From Massilia sp. BJB1822 (GTDB lineage: Bacteria > Pseudomonadota > Gammaproteobacteria > Burkholderiales > Burkholderiaceae_D), in the NCBI RefSeq assembly GCF_013369485.1, contig NZ_JABWEB010000010.1, forward strand, positions 124,001 to 188,000: DNA of 64,000 nucleotides. The letters are read 5' to 3'. The position numbers and the translations under genes were made by a program. The notes beneath the pieces were generated by a model. It saw only the letters and a list, made by a program, of their open reading frames with translations, was not told where the DNA came from and made no database searches. Below, piece after piece: positions 24,404-34,302 of this stretch. Numbering within the stretch: the first letter of the stretch is position 1; each line of letters opens with the position of its first letter.

Positions 24404-25779
24404 CACAGTCCGAAGGCTTGGCGCACCGTCGCCAGCGGGCGGCGCAGCAGCCAATAGGCCAGCGGCACCCAGCCGCCGCTCAGGCGCGCCGTGCCTTTCA
24501 AGCCCACGCGCTGCGCGGTGGCTGCGCTCAGCGTGGCACGCACCCGGTAGGCATAGCTGCCATCCGGCCGCAGGCTGGCTTCATGCGCCACATAGCGCAG
24601 CCGCGCTGGAATGGCGGACAAGGGGTTGGCCGCCAGGTAGAGATTCAAATCGCCCTGCTCCGGCAAGGGAATGGCATCGCCGATGGGCAGCCAGGCTTCC
24701 ACCTCCAGCTGTTCGGGCATGGCGATGCGCATGATGCGCTCGCCCATCTGCACCGGCTTGCCGAGCCATTCGCCGGGATCGTCGAACAGGGCGACACCAT
24801 CCTGCGGCGCGGTGACGCGGGCGCGCGCCAGTTGCTGGCCCACGTATTCATCCTCGGCGCGCTTTTCCTCGATCTTGCTCGACAGGATGGCCAGTTGCGC
24901 CTTGGAGCGCGGATCGGACAGCGCCTGCTGCGCGAACTGGCGGTATTCGGCCTGCGCCGCCGCCAGCGCCTGCGCCGCCACATCGCGCCGCGCCGCCAAT
25001 TGGGCTTCGTCGAAGCTGAACAGCAGCTGCCCCGCCTTGACGGCCTGATTCGGCTGCACCTCGAAGCGCCCCAGCACACCGTCCAGCGGCGCGCGCACGG
25101 TGGCCGCGTCCTTCGGCACCAGTTCACCAGGCGCAAGCACCGTCAGCCGCACCGGCAGCAGCAAGAGCACCAGGACGGCTGCGGCCAGACGCCAGCGCGG
25201 CTGGCGCCACCAGACCTGGCCCGGTCGCCGCGCCAGTCCGCGCAGCAGCTGGCGCCAGCTGCGCCAAGGCGAAACGGTGGCGCGCCGGCAGGATGTCCAG
25301 GCATGCAGCCACGCGTCCTGCCACTCCCGCATCAAGGCAACCGCATGCTCAGGCCAAGGCTGGTCGGCGGCCAGCAGCAGACCGCCACCCTCGCCGCCCG
25401 CGGCGGCGGCAGAAAACGGCAGCCATAAGCCGTATGGCGGCAACCATTCCGTCCATTCGCCAGCCAGGGCCGCCGGCAGCTGGACCGCTTCCACCGCCAC
25501 GGCCTGTGCATGCTCGCCATGCAGGTGACGGCACACCGCATGGATCCAATGGGCGTAAGGCGCGTTGGCCTCGGCCTCGACCACGCCAGACAGGGCGCGC
25601 ACGCCATCCGCTTCAAACCACAGCGCGGCCTGGCGATAAGGCGCGAGAATATGGCTGTCGTTGACGGCCATGAATGCCAATTCCTCGGCGCTGGCGCTGT
25701 GGCGCGCGCGGCGTCCCAGCTCCAGCAGGTGCAGCAAGGCTTGCGACGGCGCCGCCGCCTGATCGGCCACCACCTGCAT
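24403..25779 (-). CDS. HlyD-family adaptor with N-terminal GAF-like region
   Basis: The 458-residue product starts at ATG 25779, overlapping the stop of the giant-protein gene. The first ~190 residues are a soluble GAF-like region (VNDSHILAPYRQAALWFE ... LPPYGLWLPF), presumably cytoplasmic. One transmembrane helix (about 200-216, LAAAVLVLLLLPVRLTVLAPGEL) leads to a periplasmic HlyD adaptor: the lipoyl half ATVRAPLDGVLGRFEVQPNQAVKAGQLLFSFD (two parts), a coiled-coil hairpin, then the second half ARVTAPQDGVALFDDPGEWLGKPV. It should bridge an inner-membrane partner, most likely the M50-HlyD protein, to a TolC-like channel. Having a cytoplasmic sensor-like head on an adaptor is unusual. Confidence 0.84.
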   Translation of the reverse strand: MQVVADQAAAPSQALLHLLELGRRARHSASAEELAFMAVNDSHILAPYRQAALWFEADGVRALSGVVEAEANAPYAHWIHAVCRHLHGEHAQAVAVEAVQLPAALAGEWTEWLPPYGLWLPFSAAAAGGEGGGLLLAADQPWPEHAVALMREWQDAWLHAWTSCRRATVSPWRSWRQLLRGLARRPGQVWWRQPRWRLAAAVLVLLLLPVRLTVLAPGELVPKDAATVRAPLDGVLGRFEVQPNQAVKAGQLLFSFDEAQLAARRDVAAQALAAAQAEYRQFAQQALSDPRSKAQLAILSSKIEEKRAEDEYVGQQLARARVTAPQDGVALFDDPGEWLGKPVQMGERIMRIAMPEQLEVEAWLPIGDAIPLPEQGDLNLYLAANPLSAIPARLRYVAHEASLRPDGSYAYRVRATLSAATAQRVGLKGTARLSGGWVPLAYWLLRRPLATVRQAFGL

Positions 25780-28700
25780 CAGCGGCGCACCGCGCGCTCA
25801 AGCGTTGGGCGGCCGCCGGACGCGCGCAACTGCTCACTCAAGCCAGGGCGTCCACTGCGCGGTGCGGCGTCGGCCGCCTGCTGCGCGCCACCCACGCGGA
25901 TTTTCAGCAAGGTCGTTGCCTCATTGCCCTGGGCGTCGCGCGCCGTCACCTTGATCTGCAGCTCGCCTGTCACGCCAGCCGGCGCCCGCACCGTGAATTT
26001 TCCGCTGCGCGCATCAAAGCTCACCCAGTCGGGAATCGGTGCGCCATTGACTTGCACGGCCGAAAGGCGGATCACCGCATCGCGGCTGCTGTGGGCAAAG
26101 GTATCGGTGGGCACAGAGAACTGCATCGTGCCGGCCGCCGGCACAAACTGGTCGGCCAGCGGTCGGTTCAGCATCAGGCCTGTTCCGGACTGGCTTTCCT
26201 TCAGCAGTACCTGGAAACTGGCGCCCTGCTCCACTGTCAGCAATGGCGCCAGAGCCGCCTGCAGTGGTCTTTCGCTTTCCAGACCACCGCGCACGCCCAG
26301 CACCGATTCGGTGGAGCGCGAGAGGAAGATCGCGTTGCCGGCAGCGGGCGGCGTCAGCACAACGGCTGCCGGCGCGGGCGCCGTGACCGTATTGGCATTC
26401 GCCGGTGGCGGCGGCAGATGCACTTGTATATCGGGAGGCACTACATTGTTCAGCGTATACGATTGGCCCGATGTAAAGCCGGATACCAGCGCTACATTGC
26501 CAGCGTTCTGAATGCCGGTGCCGCTATCTTTCAGATCCAGGCGCAGGCTGCCTTCACCGCTCACGCCATTGACGGTGACGGTATACGTGCTGCCGCTTCC
26601 GCTAACGCCGGCAATCTTGCCGCTAGCGCTGCCGCCTACCGCCAGAATGAAGTCGCCGGCGTCGACACCGCTGACATTTTCGCTGAAGGTGACGACATAG
26701 CTGATGGTGCTGCCACCCGCCGACTCGCCACTGCGCTCGATCGATTTCACCACCGGCGCAACGGCCGCCGCCACCGTCACGGTGAAAGCTTGCTTCGTCG
26801 TATTGCCCGCCGCATCGGTAGCAGCCACATAGATGCGATAGCTGCCTGCCGTCAGCGCGGCGCCGCCGATCTTCAGCGTGCCGCCGGACAGCGTGAAGCG
26901 GCCATTGTCCGCATCGTTCGCGCCATCGCCCGCCGTCAACGCATAGCTGACGGCATGGCTGTCGCTAGCTGACAGCGTGGCAACCAGCGCATTGCTGCCG
27001 GCAGACGCCAACGCGATGCTGCTAGCGCTCAAACTTAAGGCCGTAGGCGCCTGCGTGTCGATAACCACGGTCAGCACGGAGGAGGCAACCGAGACATTGC
27101 CCGCCGCGTCGCTGGCGCGCGCCGTTACGCTGTGCGCTCCAGCCGCCAGCGGCGAGGAGGTGATCGACCAGTTGCCTTTCGCATCCGCCACGGCGCTGCC
27201 GATGGCGACGCTGCCGTCGTACAGCGTGACGCTGCTGCCAGCTTGCGCCGTGCCGGTGAACACTGGCGTGCTGCTGCTGGTCAGATTGTCGCTATCGGAA
27301 CTGCCGCTGTCGCTGCTGCCGGCAAGGTCAGGCATGGAAGGCGCAGGCGGGGCCACGCGGTCCAGCACATAGCTTTGACCGGCTGCGAAGCCGCTGCCGA
27401 TATCGATCTTGCCCGCGTTCTGAATGCCGGTGCCGCCGGATTTAAGATCAAGCCGCAGCGTGCCTTCGCCGGTCAGGCCGTTGACGGTCACGGTATAGGT
27501 CGTGCCGCTGCCGCTCACGCTGGCGATGCTGCCGCCCGCCGTGCCGCTGGCCGACAAAATGAAGTCGCCGGCATCCACGCCGCTGACGTCCTGGCTGAAC
27601 ACCACGGTATAGCGGATCTCCTGCGCGCCGTTGGCAACGGATTCCGCCGCGCCGCCACTGCGCTCGATGGAGGCCACCACGGGCGCTGGCGGTTTCTCCG
27701 TCACGTTGATGACGAAGGCCTGCTTCGTCACGTTACCCGCCGCGTCGGTGGCGGCAAGATAGACCTTGTAGCTGCCCACCGTCAGCGCCGTGCCGCCCAC
27801 TTTCAAAACGTTGCCGGCAAGCGTAAAGCGGCCATTTTCCGCGTCGTTGCTGCCGTCGCCGCTGACCAGAGCGTAGCTGACTGCATTGCTGTCGGTGGCG
27901 GACAGGGTTGCCACCGTCGCCGCGCCGACGGCCGACGACAAGCCAATCGTATTCGTGCTCAGAGCGAGCGCAGTGGGCGCCGCCGTGTCGATATTCACGC
28001 TGAGCGCAGTCGACGCAGCCGATACATTGCCCGCCGCATCGACGGCTTTTGCCGTCACCGTATGGCTGCCCGCGCTCATGCTGGAGGCAGTGATCGACCA
28101 GTTGCCGGAACCGTCGGCCGTCACGCTGCCCAGCACTGTGGTGCCGTCGGTGTCGTACAGCTTGACGGTGCTGCCCGCTTCCGCCGTTCCGGTAAAGGTG
28201 GGCGTAGTGCTGCTGGTGATGTTGTCGCTATCCGAGACGCCGCTGTCGCTGCTGGCTTTCAGATCGGGCGCGGAGGGCGCTGCCGGTACTACCCGGTCCA
28301 GCGTGTAGCTCTGGCCTGCGCTGTAGCCGCCACCAATATCCACATTGCCGCCGCCCTTGATGCCGGTGCCGCTGCCTTTCAGATCCAGGCGCAGCATGCC
28401 GTCGCCACCTAGGCTGTTCACCACCACCGTGTAGGTTTTGCCGTCGACGGCAGTCACGCTGGCAATGCTGCCGCTGGCCGTGCCAGTGGCCGCCAGCGCG
28501 AAGTCGTTGGCATCGACGCCGCTCACGTTCTCGCTGAAGGTCACGGTGTAACTGATCGAGCTGGTGCCGGCAGCCACACCGGCCGCCACGCCGCCACTGC
28601 GTTCGATCTTGCTGACCGCCGGCGCGTCCACGACATCAATGGCAAAGGCGTATTTGCTCACATTGCCCGCTGCATCGGTCGCCGCCAGATAAATGTGATA

Positions 28701-31700
28701 GGTGCCGGCCGTCAGTGCCGTCGCGCCCACCTTGAGCGTGCCGCCACTGATTGCGAAGCGGCCGTTTTGCGCGTCGTTGCTGCCGTCACCAATCGTCAGC
28801 GCGTAGCTGACAGCGTGGTCGTCGGTCGCCGTCAGCGTGGCAACGGTGGCGCCGCTCGCAGCGGCCAGGCTGGAGATGCTGGAGGAACTCAGAACCAGGG
28901 TGCTCGGTGCCGCGATATCGATTTCCACAGTCAGCGCCGCCGATGCAGCTGAGATATTGCCCGCAGCATCGGTGGCTTTCGCCGTCACCGTATGGCTCCC
29001 TGCGCTCATGGTGGTGGCTGTGATCGACCATTTTCCTGCGCCGTCGGCTGTGGTGCTGCCCAGCACCGTGCTGCCATTGCTGTCGTACAGCGTGACGGTG
29101 CTGCCCGCATCGGCCGTGCCGCTGAAGGTCGGCGTGGTGTTGCTGGTCAGATTGTCGTTATCGGCGCTGCCGCTATCGCTGCTGCCGATCAGGTCCGGAG
29201 CCGATGGCACGGCGGGCGCCGTGCGGTCCAGCGTGTAGCTCTGGCCGGAGCCATAGCCGCCGCCAATGTCCACACTGCCGGTGTTTTTGATGCCGGTGCC
29301 GCTGCCTTTCAAGTCCAGGCGCAGCGTGCCATCACCGGCCAGGCTATTCACCACCACGGTATAGGTTTTGCCATCCATGGTCGTCACACTATCGATGCTG
29401 CCGCTGGCCGTACCGCTGGCCGTCAGCGTGAAGTCGGCGGCATCAACGCCGCTCACGGCTTCGCTGAAGATGACGGTGTAGCTGACCAAACTGGCATTGG
29501 CCGCCACCGTGGCCGCAGCGCCACCGCTACGCTCAATGCTGCTGACCGTTGGCGCGTCCACAATGCTGATGGTGAAGGCATGCTTGCTCACATTGCCCGC
29601 CGCGTCGGTTGCAGCCAGATAGACCTTGTAGCTGCCAGCCGTCAGCGCCGTCGCGCCCACCTTGAGGACACCGCCGGCCACGGTGAAGCGGCCATTCTGC
29701 GCATCGTTGCTGCCGTCGCCGGCCGCCAGCGCATAACTGACGGCATGGTCGTCGCTTGCCGTCAGATTGGCGACAGTGGCGCCGCTGACGGCGGCCAGGC
29801 TGGCGATGCTGGAAGAACTGAGGGCGACGGCGCTCGGCGCCGCCGTGTCGATTTCCACGGTCAATGCCGCCGATGCGGCCGACACGTTGCCTGCCGCGTC
29901 GATCGCTTTCGCCGTCACGGTATGGCTGCCCGCGCTCATGGTGGCAGCGGTGATCGACCATTTTCCGGCACCATCGGCCGTGGTGCTGCCCAGCAGCGTT
30001 CCGCCATTGGCGTACAGCGTGACCGTGCTATTGGCTTCCGCCGTGCCGCTGAAGGTCGGCGTGGTGCTGCTGGTGAGATTGTCGCTGTTCGAGCTGCCGC
30101 TATCGCTGCCGCTGTCCAGGTCGGGCGCGGAAGGCGCCGCCGGCGCGCTGTGGTCCAGCGTGTAGCTCTGGCCGGAAGTATAGCCGCCGCCGATATCCAC
30201 ACTGCTACCATTCTTGATGCCGGTGCCGCTGCCGTTCAGGTCCAGGCGCAGCGTGCCGTCGCCGCCCAGGCTATTCACCTGCACGATATAGGTCTTGTTG
30301 TCGGCGGTCGTGATGCCGGCAATGCTGCCGCTGGCCGTACCAGTGGCCGTCAGCGTGAAGTCGCTGGAGTTCACGCCCGTCACCGCCTCGCTGAAGGTCA
30401 CGGTGTAGGACACCGAAACGGCATTGGCGGGCACCGCCGCGCTGCCGTTGCGCACGATCGCGCTGACTGAAGGCTGGTCCGTCACAGCGATGGAGAAGGC
30501 CTTGTACACCGCGTTGCCCGCCGCATCCTTGACCGCCACATAGATATTGTAAGTACCGGCCACGAGCGCGCTGGCGCCCACCTTCAGCGTGCTGCCGGAA
30601 ATCGCAAAGCGGCTGTTATCGCGGTCGTTCGTGCCATCGCCGACGGCCATGCCAAAGCTGAATGCATTGGCGTCGCTGGAGGACAGCGTGCCGACCGTGG
30701 CGCCGCTGCCGGCCGCCGTCGTGGTCAGCGCCGCATTGCTCAGGTCCGGCGACGCTGGCGGGGCCGTATCGATCACCACCGTCAGCGACGACGACGCGGC
30801 CGAGACATTGCCCGCCGCATCGCTGGCCTTGGCCGTCACCGTGTGGCTGCCTGCGCTCATGGTGGCGGCGGTGATCGTCCATTTGCCCAAACCATCGGCG
30901 GTGGCCTTGCCCAGCTCCGTGATGCCATTGCTGTCGTATAGCGTGACGGTGCTGCCCGCATCGGCCGTGCCGCTGAAGGTCGGCGTCGTGCTGTTGGTGA
31001 GGTTGTCGCTGTTCGAGCTGCCCGTGTCGCTGGCGCTATCGAGGTCCGGCGTGGACGGCGTGGACGGCGCGCTGCCGTCCAAGGTATACGCCTGGCTCTT
31101 GAGCGGCCCCTCATTGCCGGCGCCGTCTTTCACCTTCAGCAGCAAGGTGCTGCTGGCGCCCAGCGTGACGCCGTCCCAGCTCAGCGCCGTGCCGGTCACC
31201 TTGCCGGTGATATCGGCCCAGCTGGCGCCATTGTTCAGCGAACCGTAGACACGCTCCGTGCCCGACAGCGCGGCGCTGAGCGTGGCCGTGATGGTCTGGG
31301 CGGCGCTGCGGGTCACGAAGTCGGTGGCGCTGTCGCCGGTGTCATTGGAGAAGGCCAGGGCATTGAAGCTGATGACCGGCGCGACATTGTCCACGCGCGC
31401 ATTGCTGGTATCGCTGACCGTCGTCTGGTTGCCGGCATTGTCCTTGACCGTCACCGTCACGTTGCGGTTGGCCACGTCGTCGATATTGCCCGCCACGATG
31501 GTGTAGGTGGCGCTCCAGGTGCCGCCCGAGTTAGTGGCCGAGACGGCCGAGCCGCCGCCGAACTGGCTGAAGTCCACCGTCACGCTGGCGATGGTGTCGC
31601 TGTTATTGTCGCCGCCGGCCGTATTGTTCCAGGTGGCGGTGACGGTATCGCCGATCTTGTAGGCGCCGGCGGGACCGCTGCCGCCCGAGATGCTGATCTT

Positions 31701-33263
31701 CGCATCGGTGAGCGTGGGCGCGATATTGTCCACCGTCAAATTGCTGCTGTCAGCCGTGGTGGTGGTGCCGCTGGCATTGGTGGCGCTGACCGAGACGTTG
31801 CGGTTGACCATATCGATGGAACCGGCCGTGATCGTGTAGCTGGCGGTCCAGATGCCGCCGCTCTCGGTTGCGCTGACGGCGGCGCCGCCGCCGAAAGCGC
31901 TGAAGTCGATGGTCACGCCGCTCACGCTGGCGTTGTTGTCGCCGGCAGCGCTGTTGTCCCAGCGCGCAGTGACGGTGTCGCCGATCTTGTAGGCGTCGCC
32001 GGTGCCGCTGCCGCTGGAGGTGATCGAGATTTTGCCGTCGGTGACGGTCGGGGTCGCGGCGGCCAGGCGGATATTATTCAACACAAAATGGTCGAAACCC
32101 CAACTGAAGCCCGCCCCATTGTCCGTCGATATATCAACCCAGCTTACACCCTCGAAATCGCTGCCAGACAGCGTCACGGTCCAGCCGTTATCCCCCCCAA
32201 ATCCGGAAGGGAAGACAACGCCTGCCTGATTTTTATCGGTGCTGATGCGCAGACTTTGTTTTATGCCGGAATAGTCGAGCAAATTCAATGAACTCAGATC
32301 GAAGATCTTGCCACCATCCACACTCAGCCTGATCTTGCTTTCAACATCAATGCCCTCGCCGGGGAATACCAGCTTGCCATCCATGCCTGGCTGACTGGTA
32401 TTCCCAAAGAACGCCATTTCGGTATCGAGCCCCATCGGCCGGTCAACACTGCGGATGGTCAAGGTATCGGATCCCACGGTTTCTTGAACCGTTTTTTGAT
32501 CGAGACGGGTGGCGCCCGTTAAATCAAACGTGGTGGAGGCCAATACGCCGGCATAATTTTGAATACGCTGCGCCTCGAATGGCGAGCCGCTCTCGATGCG
32601 GCCCATGTGTTTTTCCAGTATCCAGTCCCCACCCTGGGATTGCGCACCAGTCTTGTTGATGGAGGCAGCCAGATCCACACCGGCCGTGTCCGCCACGGAG
32701 GCCATCCAGGACTGGCCGGCGGCGCCGCCCGCCACATCGCAACCATAGAGCAGCAAATCCCCCTCCGGTTTCAGCGCCTGGCCCAAGGCACGCCATTCCT
32801 CCCGCACTGCGGCGTCCAGGCTGGCGCCAGGGGCCGCGCCTGCGGCAGCGAGGAAGCGGGCTTCACCGCCATGACTCAGAATATGCACCGCATCATAGCC
32901 CTCATGCTGGGCAGCCCAGGCGGCGATTTGCGCCAGCGCATCGCGCCGGCTGTCGATCTCCAGCACCGCCAAGCCGGGACGTACCGCCGCCTCCAACTGG
33001 CGGTAGTCTTTAAGCGCAACATCAACAAACACCGCTTCCTTGCGACCGTCAGTGGCGGCGGGTCTGGCTTCCCTCACCAGAACCGCTGCGGCGACCGGAG
33101 CGGACTCCGGCCGAGGCGCAATTTCGGCCGCGCTTGCGGCCAGCGCCCCATCAAACATAAAGCGCTGCTCCAGCGGCAGCAGGCGCAAGGTGCGCCGCAA
33201 GCGGCGTGGCGCGATCGAACTCCCGGCGGAATGCTGGTTCTGGCAAGAAGGAAGCTTAGTCAT
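25779..33263 (-). CDS. Giant exported repetitive protein: LEPR-like motif, DUF4347, Ig/cadherin-like repeats
   Basis: The 2494-residue product has a short basic N-terminus, then LPLEQRFMFDGALA (about 29-42), which resembles the LEPR-XLL motif of large surface proteins. A DUF4347 domain (about 75-230) contains ILSHGG (His131) and LLYGCDV (Cys175). Two ~100-residue repeats beginning DGKISITSSG and DAKISISGG follow, then five ~305-residue composite repeats of Ig-like and cadherin-like modules, each opening with SYTLD and containing TFSGTA and SDAAGNVS variants. The C-terminal region (last ~230) contains a putative Ig/cadherin-like domain (PIPDWVSFDARSGKFTVRAP). No RTX nonapeptides, no LPXTG and no classic Sec signal are visible. 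It is probably a cell-surface adhesin or filament exported by its neighbours. Confidence 0.88.
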   Translation of the reverse strand: MTKLPSCQNQHSAGSSIAPRRLRRTLRLLPLEQRFMFDGALAASAAEIAPRPESAPVAAAVLVREARPAATDGRKEAVFVDVALKDYRQLEAAVRPGLAVLEIDSRRDALAQIAAWAAQHEGYDAVHILSHGGEARFLAAAGAAPGASLDAAVREEWRALGQALKPEGDLLLYGCDVAGGAAGQSWMASVADTAGVDLAASINKTGAQSQGGDWILEKHMGRIESGSPFEAQRIQNYAGVLASTTFDLTGATRLDQKTVQETVGSDTLTIRSVDRPMGLDTEMAFFGNTSQPGMDGKLVFPGEGIDVESKIRLSVDGGKIFDLSSLNLLDYSGIKQSLRISTDKNQAGVVFPSGFGGDNGWTVTLSGSDFEGVSWVDISTDNGAGFSWGFDHFVLNNIRLAAATPTVTDGKISITSSGSGTGDAYKIGDTVTARWDNSAAGDNNASVSGVTIDFSAFGGGAAVSATESGGIWTASYTITAGSIDMVNRNVSVSATNASGTTTTADSSNLTVDNIAPTLTDAKISISGGSGPAGAYKIGDTVTATWNNTAGGDNNSDTIASVTVDFSQFGGGSAVSATNSGGTWSATYTIVAGNIDDVANRNVTVTVKDNAGNQTTVSDTSNARVDNVAPVISFNALAFSNDTGDSATDFVTRSAAQTITATLSAALSGTERVYGSLNNGASWADITGKVTGTALSWDGVTLGASSTLLLKVKDGAGNEGPLKSQAYTLDGSAPSTPSTPDLDSASDTGSSNSDNLTNSTTPTFSGTADAGSTVTLYDSNGITELGKATADGLGKWTITAATMSAGSHTVTAKASDAAGNVSAASSSLTVVIDTAPPASPDLSNAALTTTAAGSGATVGTLSSSDANAFSFGMAVGDGTNDRDNSRFAISGSTLKVGASALVAGTYNIYVAVKDAAGNAVYKAFSIAVTDQPSVSAIVRNGSAAVPANAVSVSYTVTFSEAVTGVNSSDFTLTATGTASGSIAGITTADNKTYIVQVNSLGGDGTLRLDLNGSGTGIKNGSSVDIGGGYTSGQSYTLDHSAPAAPSAPDLDSGSDSGSSNSDNLTSSTTPTFSGTAEANSTVTLYANGGTLLGSTTADGAGKWSITAATMSAGSHTVTAKAIDAAGNVSAASAALTVEIDTAAPSAVALSSSSIASLAAVSGATVANLTASDDHAVSYALAAGDGSNDAQNGRFTVAGGVLKVGATALTAGSYKVYLAATDAAGNVSKHAFTISIVDAPTVSSIERSGGAAATVAANASLVSYTVIFSEAVSGVDAADFTLTASGTASGSIDSVTTMDGKTYTVVVNSLAGDGTLRLDLKGSGTGIKNTGSVDIGGGYGSGQSYTLDRTAPAVPSAPDLIGSSDSGSADNDNLTSNTTPTFSGTADAGSTVTLYDSNGSTVLGSTTADGAGKWSITATTMSAGSHTVTAKATDAAGNISAASAALTVEIDIAAPSTLVLSSSSISSLAAASGATVATLTATDDHAVSYALTIGDGSNDAQNGRFAISGGTLKVGATALTAGTYHIYLAATDAAGNVSKYAFAIDVVDAPAVSKIERSGGVAAGVAAGTSSISYTVTFSENVSGVDANDFALAATGTASGSIASVTAVDGKTYTVVVNSLGGDGMLRLDLKGSGTGIKGGGNVDIGGGYSAGQSYTLDRVVPAAPSAPDLKASSDSGVSDSDNITSSTTPTFTGTAEAGSTVKLYDTDGTTVLGSVTADGSGNWSITASSMSAGSHTVTAKAVDAAGNVSAASTALSVNIDTAAPTALALSTNTIGLSSAVGAATVATLSATDSNAVSYALVSGDGSNDAENGRFTLAGNVLKVGGTALTVGSYKVYLAATDAAGNVTKQAFVINVTEKPPAPVVASIERSGGAAESVANGAQEIRYTVVFSQDVSGVDAGDFILSASGTAGGSIASVSGSGTTYTVTVNGLTGEGTLRLDLKSGGTGIQNAGKIDIGSGFAAGQSYVLDRVAPPAPSMPDLAGSSDSGSSDSDNLTSSSTPVFTGTAQAGSSVTLYDGSVAIGSAVADAKGNWSITSSPLAAGAHSVTARASDAAGNVSVASSVLTVVIDTQAPTALSLSASSIALASAGSNALVATLSASDSHAVSYALTAGDGANDADNGRFTLSGGTLKIGGAALTAGSYRIYVAATDAAGNTTKQAFTVTVAAAVAPVVKSIERSGESAGGSTISYVVTFSENVSGVDAGDFILAVGGSASGKIAGVSGSGSTYTVTVNGVSGEGSLRLDLKDSGTGIQNAGNVALVSGFTSGQSYTLNNVVPPDIQVHLPPPPANANTVTAPAPAAVVLTPPAAGNAIFLSRSTESVLGVRGGLESERPLQAALAPLLTVEQGASFQVLLKESQSGTGLMLNRPLADQFVPAAGTMQFSVPTDTFAHSSRDAVIRLSAVQVNGAPIPDWVSFDARSGKFTVRAPAGVTGELQIKVTARDAQGNEATTLLKIRVGGAQQAADAAPRSGRPGLSEQLRASGGRPTLERAVRR
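26455..31085. repeat. Five tandem ~925-bp coding repeats in the giant gene
   Basis: Markers coding for SYTLD or its variants occur near 26451, 27362, 28300, 29233, 30158 and 31080, giving unit lengths of about 911, 938, 933, 925 and 922 bp. Middle units are most alike, which is typical of copy-number change by unequal recombination. Each unit encodes an Ig-like, a cadherin-like and a third beta-sandwich module of about 100 residues each. Confidence 0.85.
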
Positions 33264-33304
33264 AACGGGCTTTCAATGCGGAATGGTCTTTGCTGCAAAA
33301 AAAA

Positions 33305-34291
33305 TCACTGAGGGAACTTGGCCAAGTGGGCCGCCACCTGTTTGTCCAGATCGGGACGCCAGCTCGCCGGCATCATTCTTTCGAGTCCAAGCTCCAGGCG
33401 CGCAATCACCGCACCCACCTCGCCACCATGACTACGCGCCTTGGCCGCCGCGGTCCACAGATAAACCTTGGCAAGCGTCTCTGGCGGTAGCATGCCGGTG
33501 GCGGGGTCAACCGGCGAATTGGAATACTGGATGGCTGTCGCCAGATAGGCGTCAACCCATCCCTGGGTGGCCGCGCTCTCCAACCAGAACAGAGCCTGCT
33601 TCAGCCGCGTGGACTCGCTGCCGGCTTTGCCCAGCATTAAGCCCAACTGGTACTGGGCTTCCGGCACGGCATGCTGAGCCGCTTGCAGATACCATTGTTG
33701 CGCCAGTGCGGGATCGGCGCCCCCGCCCTCCGCACCACTGTAGAACTTACCGAGTCCCAACATGGCTTCCGGCACTCCAGCCTGCGCCGCCTGCGTGTAC
33801 AACTCCAGCGCCTGCGCCGTATCCTGCGGTACCAGCTTGCCTTGCATGTAAAGCTTTGCCATGGCGCACAAAGAACCCAGATGACCGCTATTGGCCGCGC
33901 TCTGGTAAAGGTCGAGCGCCGCAGGAATGTCCACGGCACGATGCCGCCCAGCGACCAGGCAGTCGCCCAGATAGTGCTGAGCTGCGGGTACCTTCCCCGC
34001 AGCGGCGCGTTCAAACCAGCGGCAAGCTTGTACCGCGTTCCTGGGCCTGCCCCAGCCATTCTGCTGAAACAGGCCCAGGAAAAACTGGGCCACATGGCTA
34101 TCGCGGCTCACATGCAGATATTGCGAATATGCACGGTCATACTCGCCGGCCTGCCATGCCTTGGCCGCGAGCTGCAACTCCTTGTCGAATCTGGCAGGAG
34201 GGGCAGCATGAGGGAGCAGCGGATATCCAAGAGCCACCGCAAAAATGAAGCTGCGCAGAATCGGGGCGCGGGCAGGCAGCGAGAATGGCAT
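33305..34291 (-). CDS. Exported Sel1-repeat protein in the secretion operon
   Basis: The 328-residue product (ATG 34291; a GTG at 34306 overlapping the upstream stop is an alternative) has a signal peptide (hydrophobic PILRSFIFAVALGYPLLPHA). About six Sel1-like repeats follow, for example VPAAQHYLGDCLVAGRHRAVDIPAALDLYQSAANSG (two parts) and PEAQYQLGLMLGK. Sel1 repeats make protein-binding superhelices. Exported and sandwiched between the collar-domain gene and the giant gene (41-bp gap), it may be a periplasmic chaperone or assembly scaffold for the giant protein. That role is inference. Confidence 0.83.
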   Translation of the reverse strand: MPFSLPARAPILRSFIFAVALGYPLLPHAAPPARFDKELQLAAKAWQAGEYDRAYSQYLHVSRDSHVAQFFLGLFQQNGWGRPRNAVQACRWFERAAAGKVPAAQHYLGDCLVAGRHRAVDIPAALDLYQSAANSGHLGSLCAMAKLYMQGKLVPQDTAQALELYTQAAQAGVPEAMLGLGKFYSGAEGGGADPALAQQWYLQAAQHAVPEAQYQLGLMLGKAGSESTRLKQALFWLESAATQGWVDAYLATAIQYSNSPVDPATGMLPPETLAKVYLWTAAAKARSHGGEVGAVIARLELGLERMMPASWRPDLDKQVAAHLAKFPQ

Positions 34292-34302
34292 GATAAGTCC
34301 GA

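Noticed and set aside
25779..33263. RTX adhesin secreted by a standard type I system
   Set aside because: No GGxGxD nonapeptide repeats, no typical C-terminal RTX signal and no ABC ATPase in the operon.
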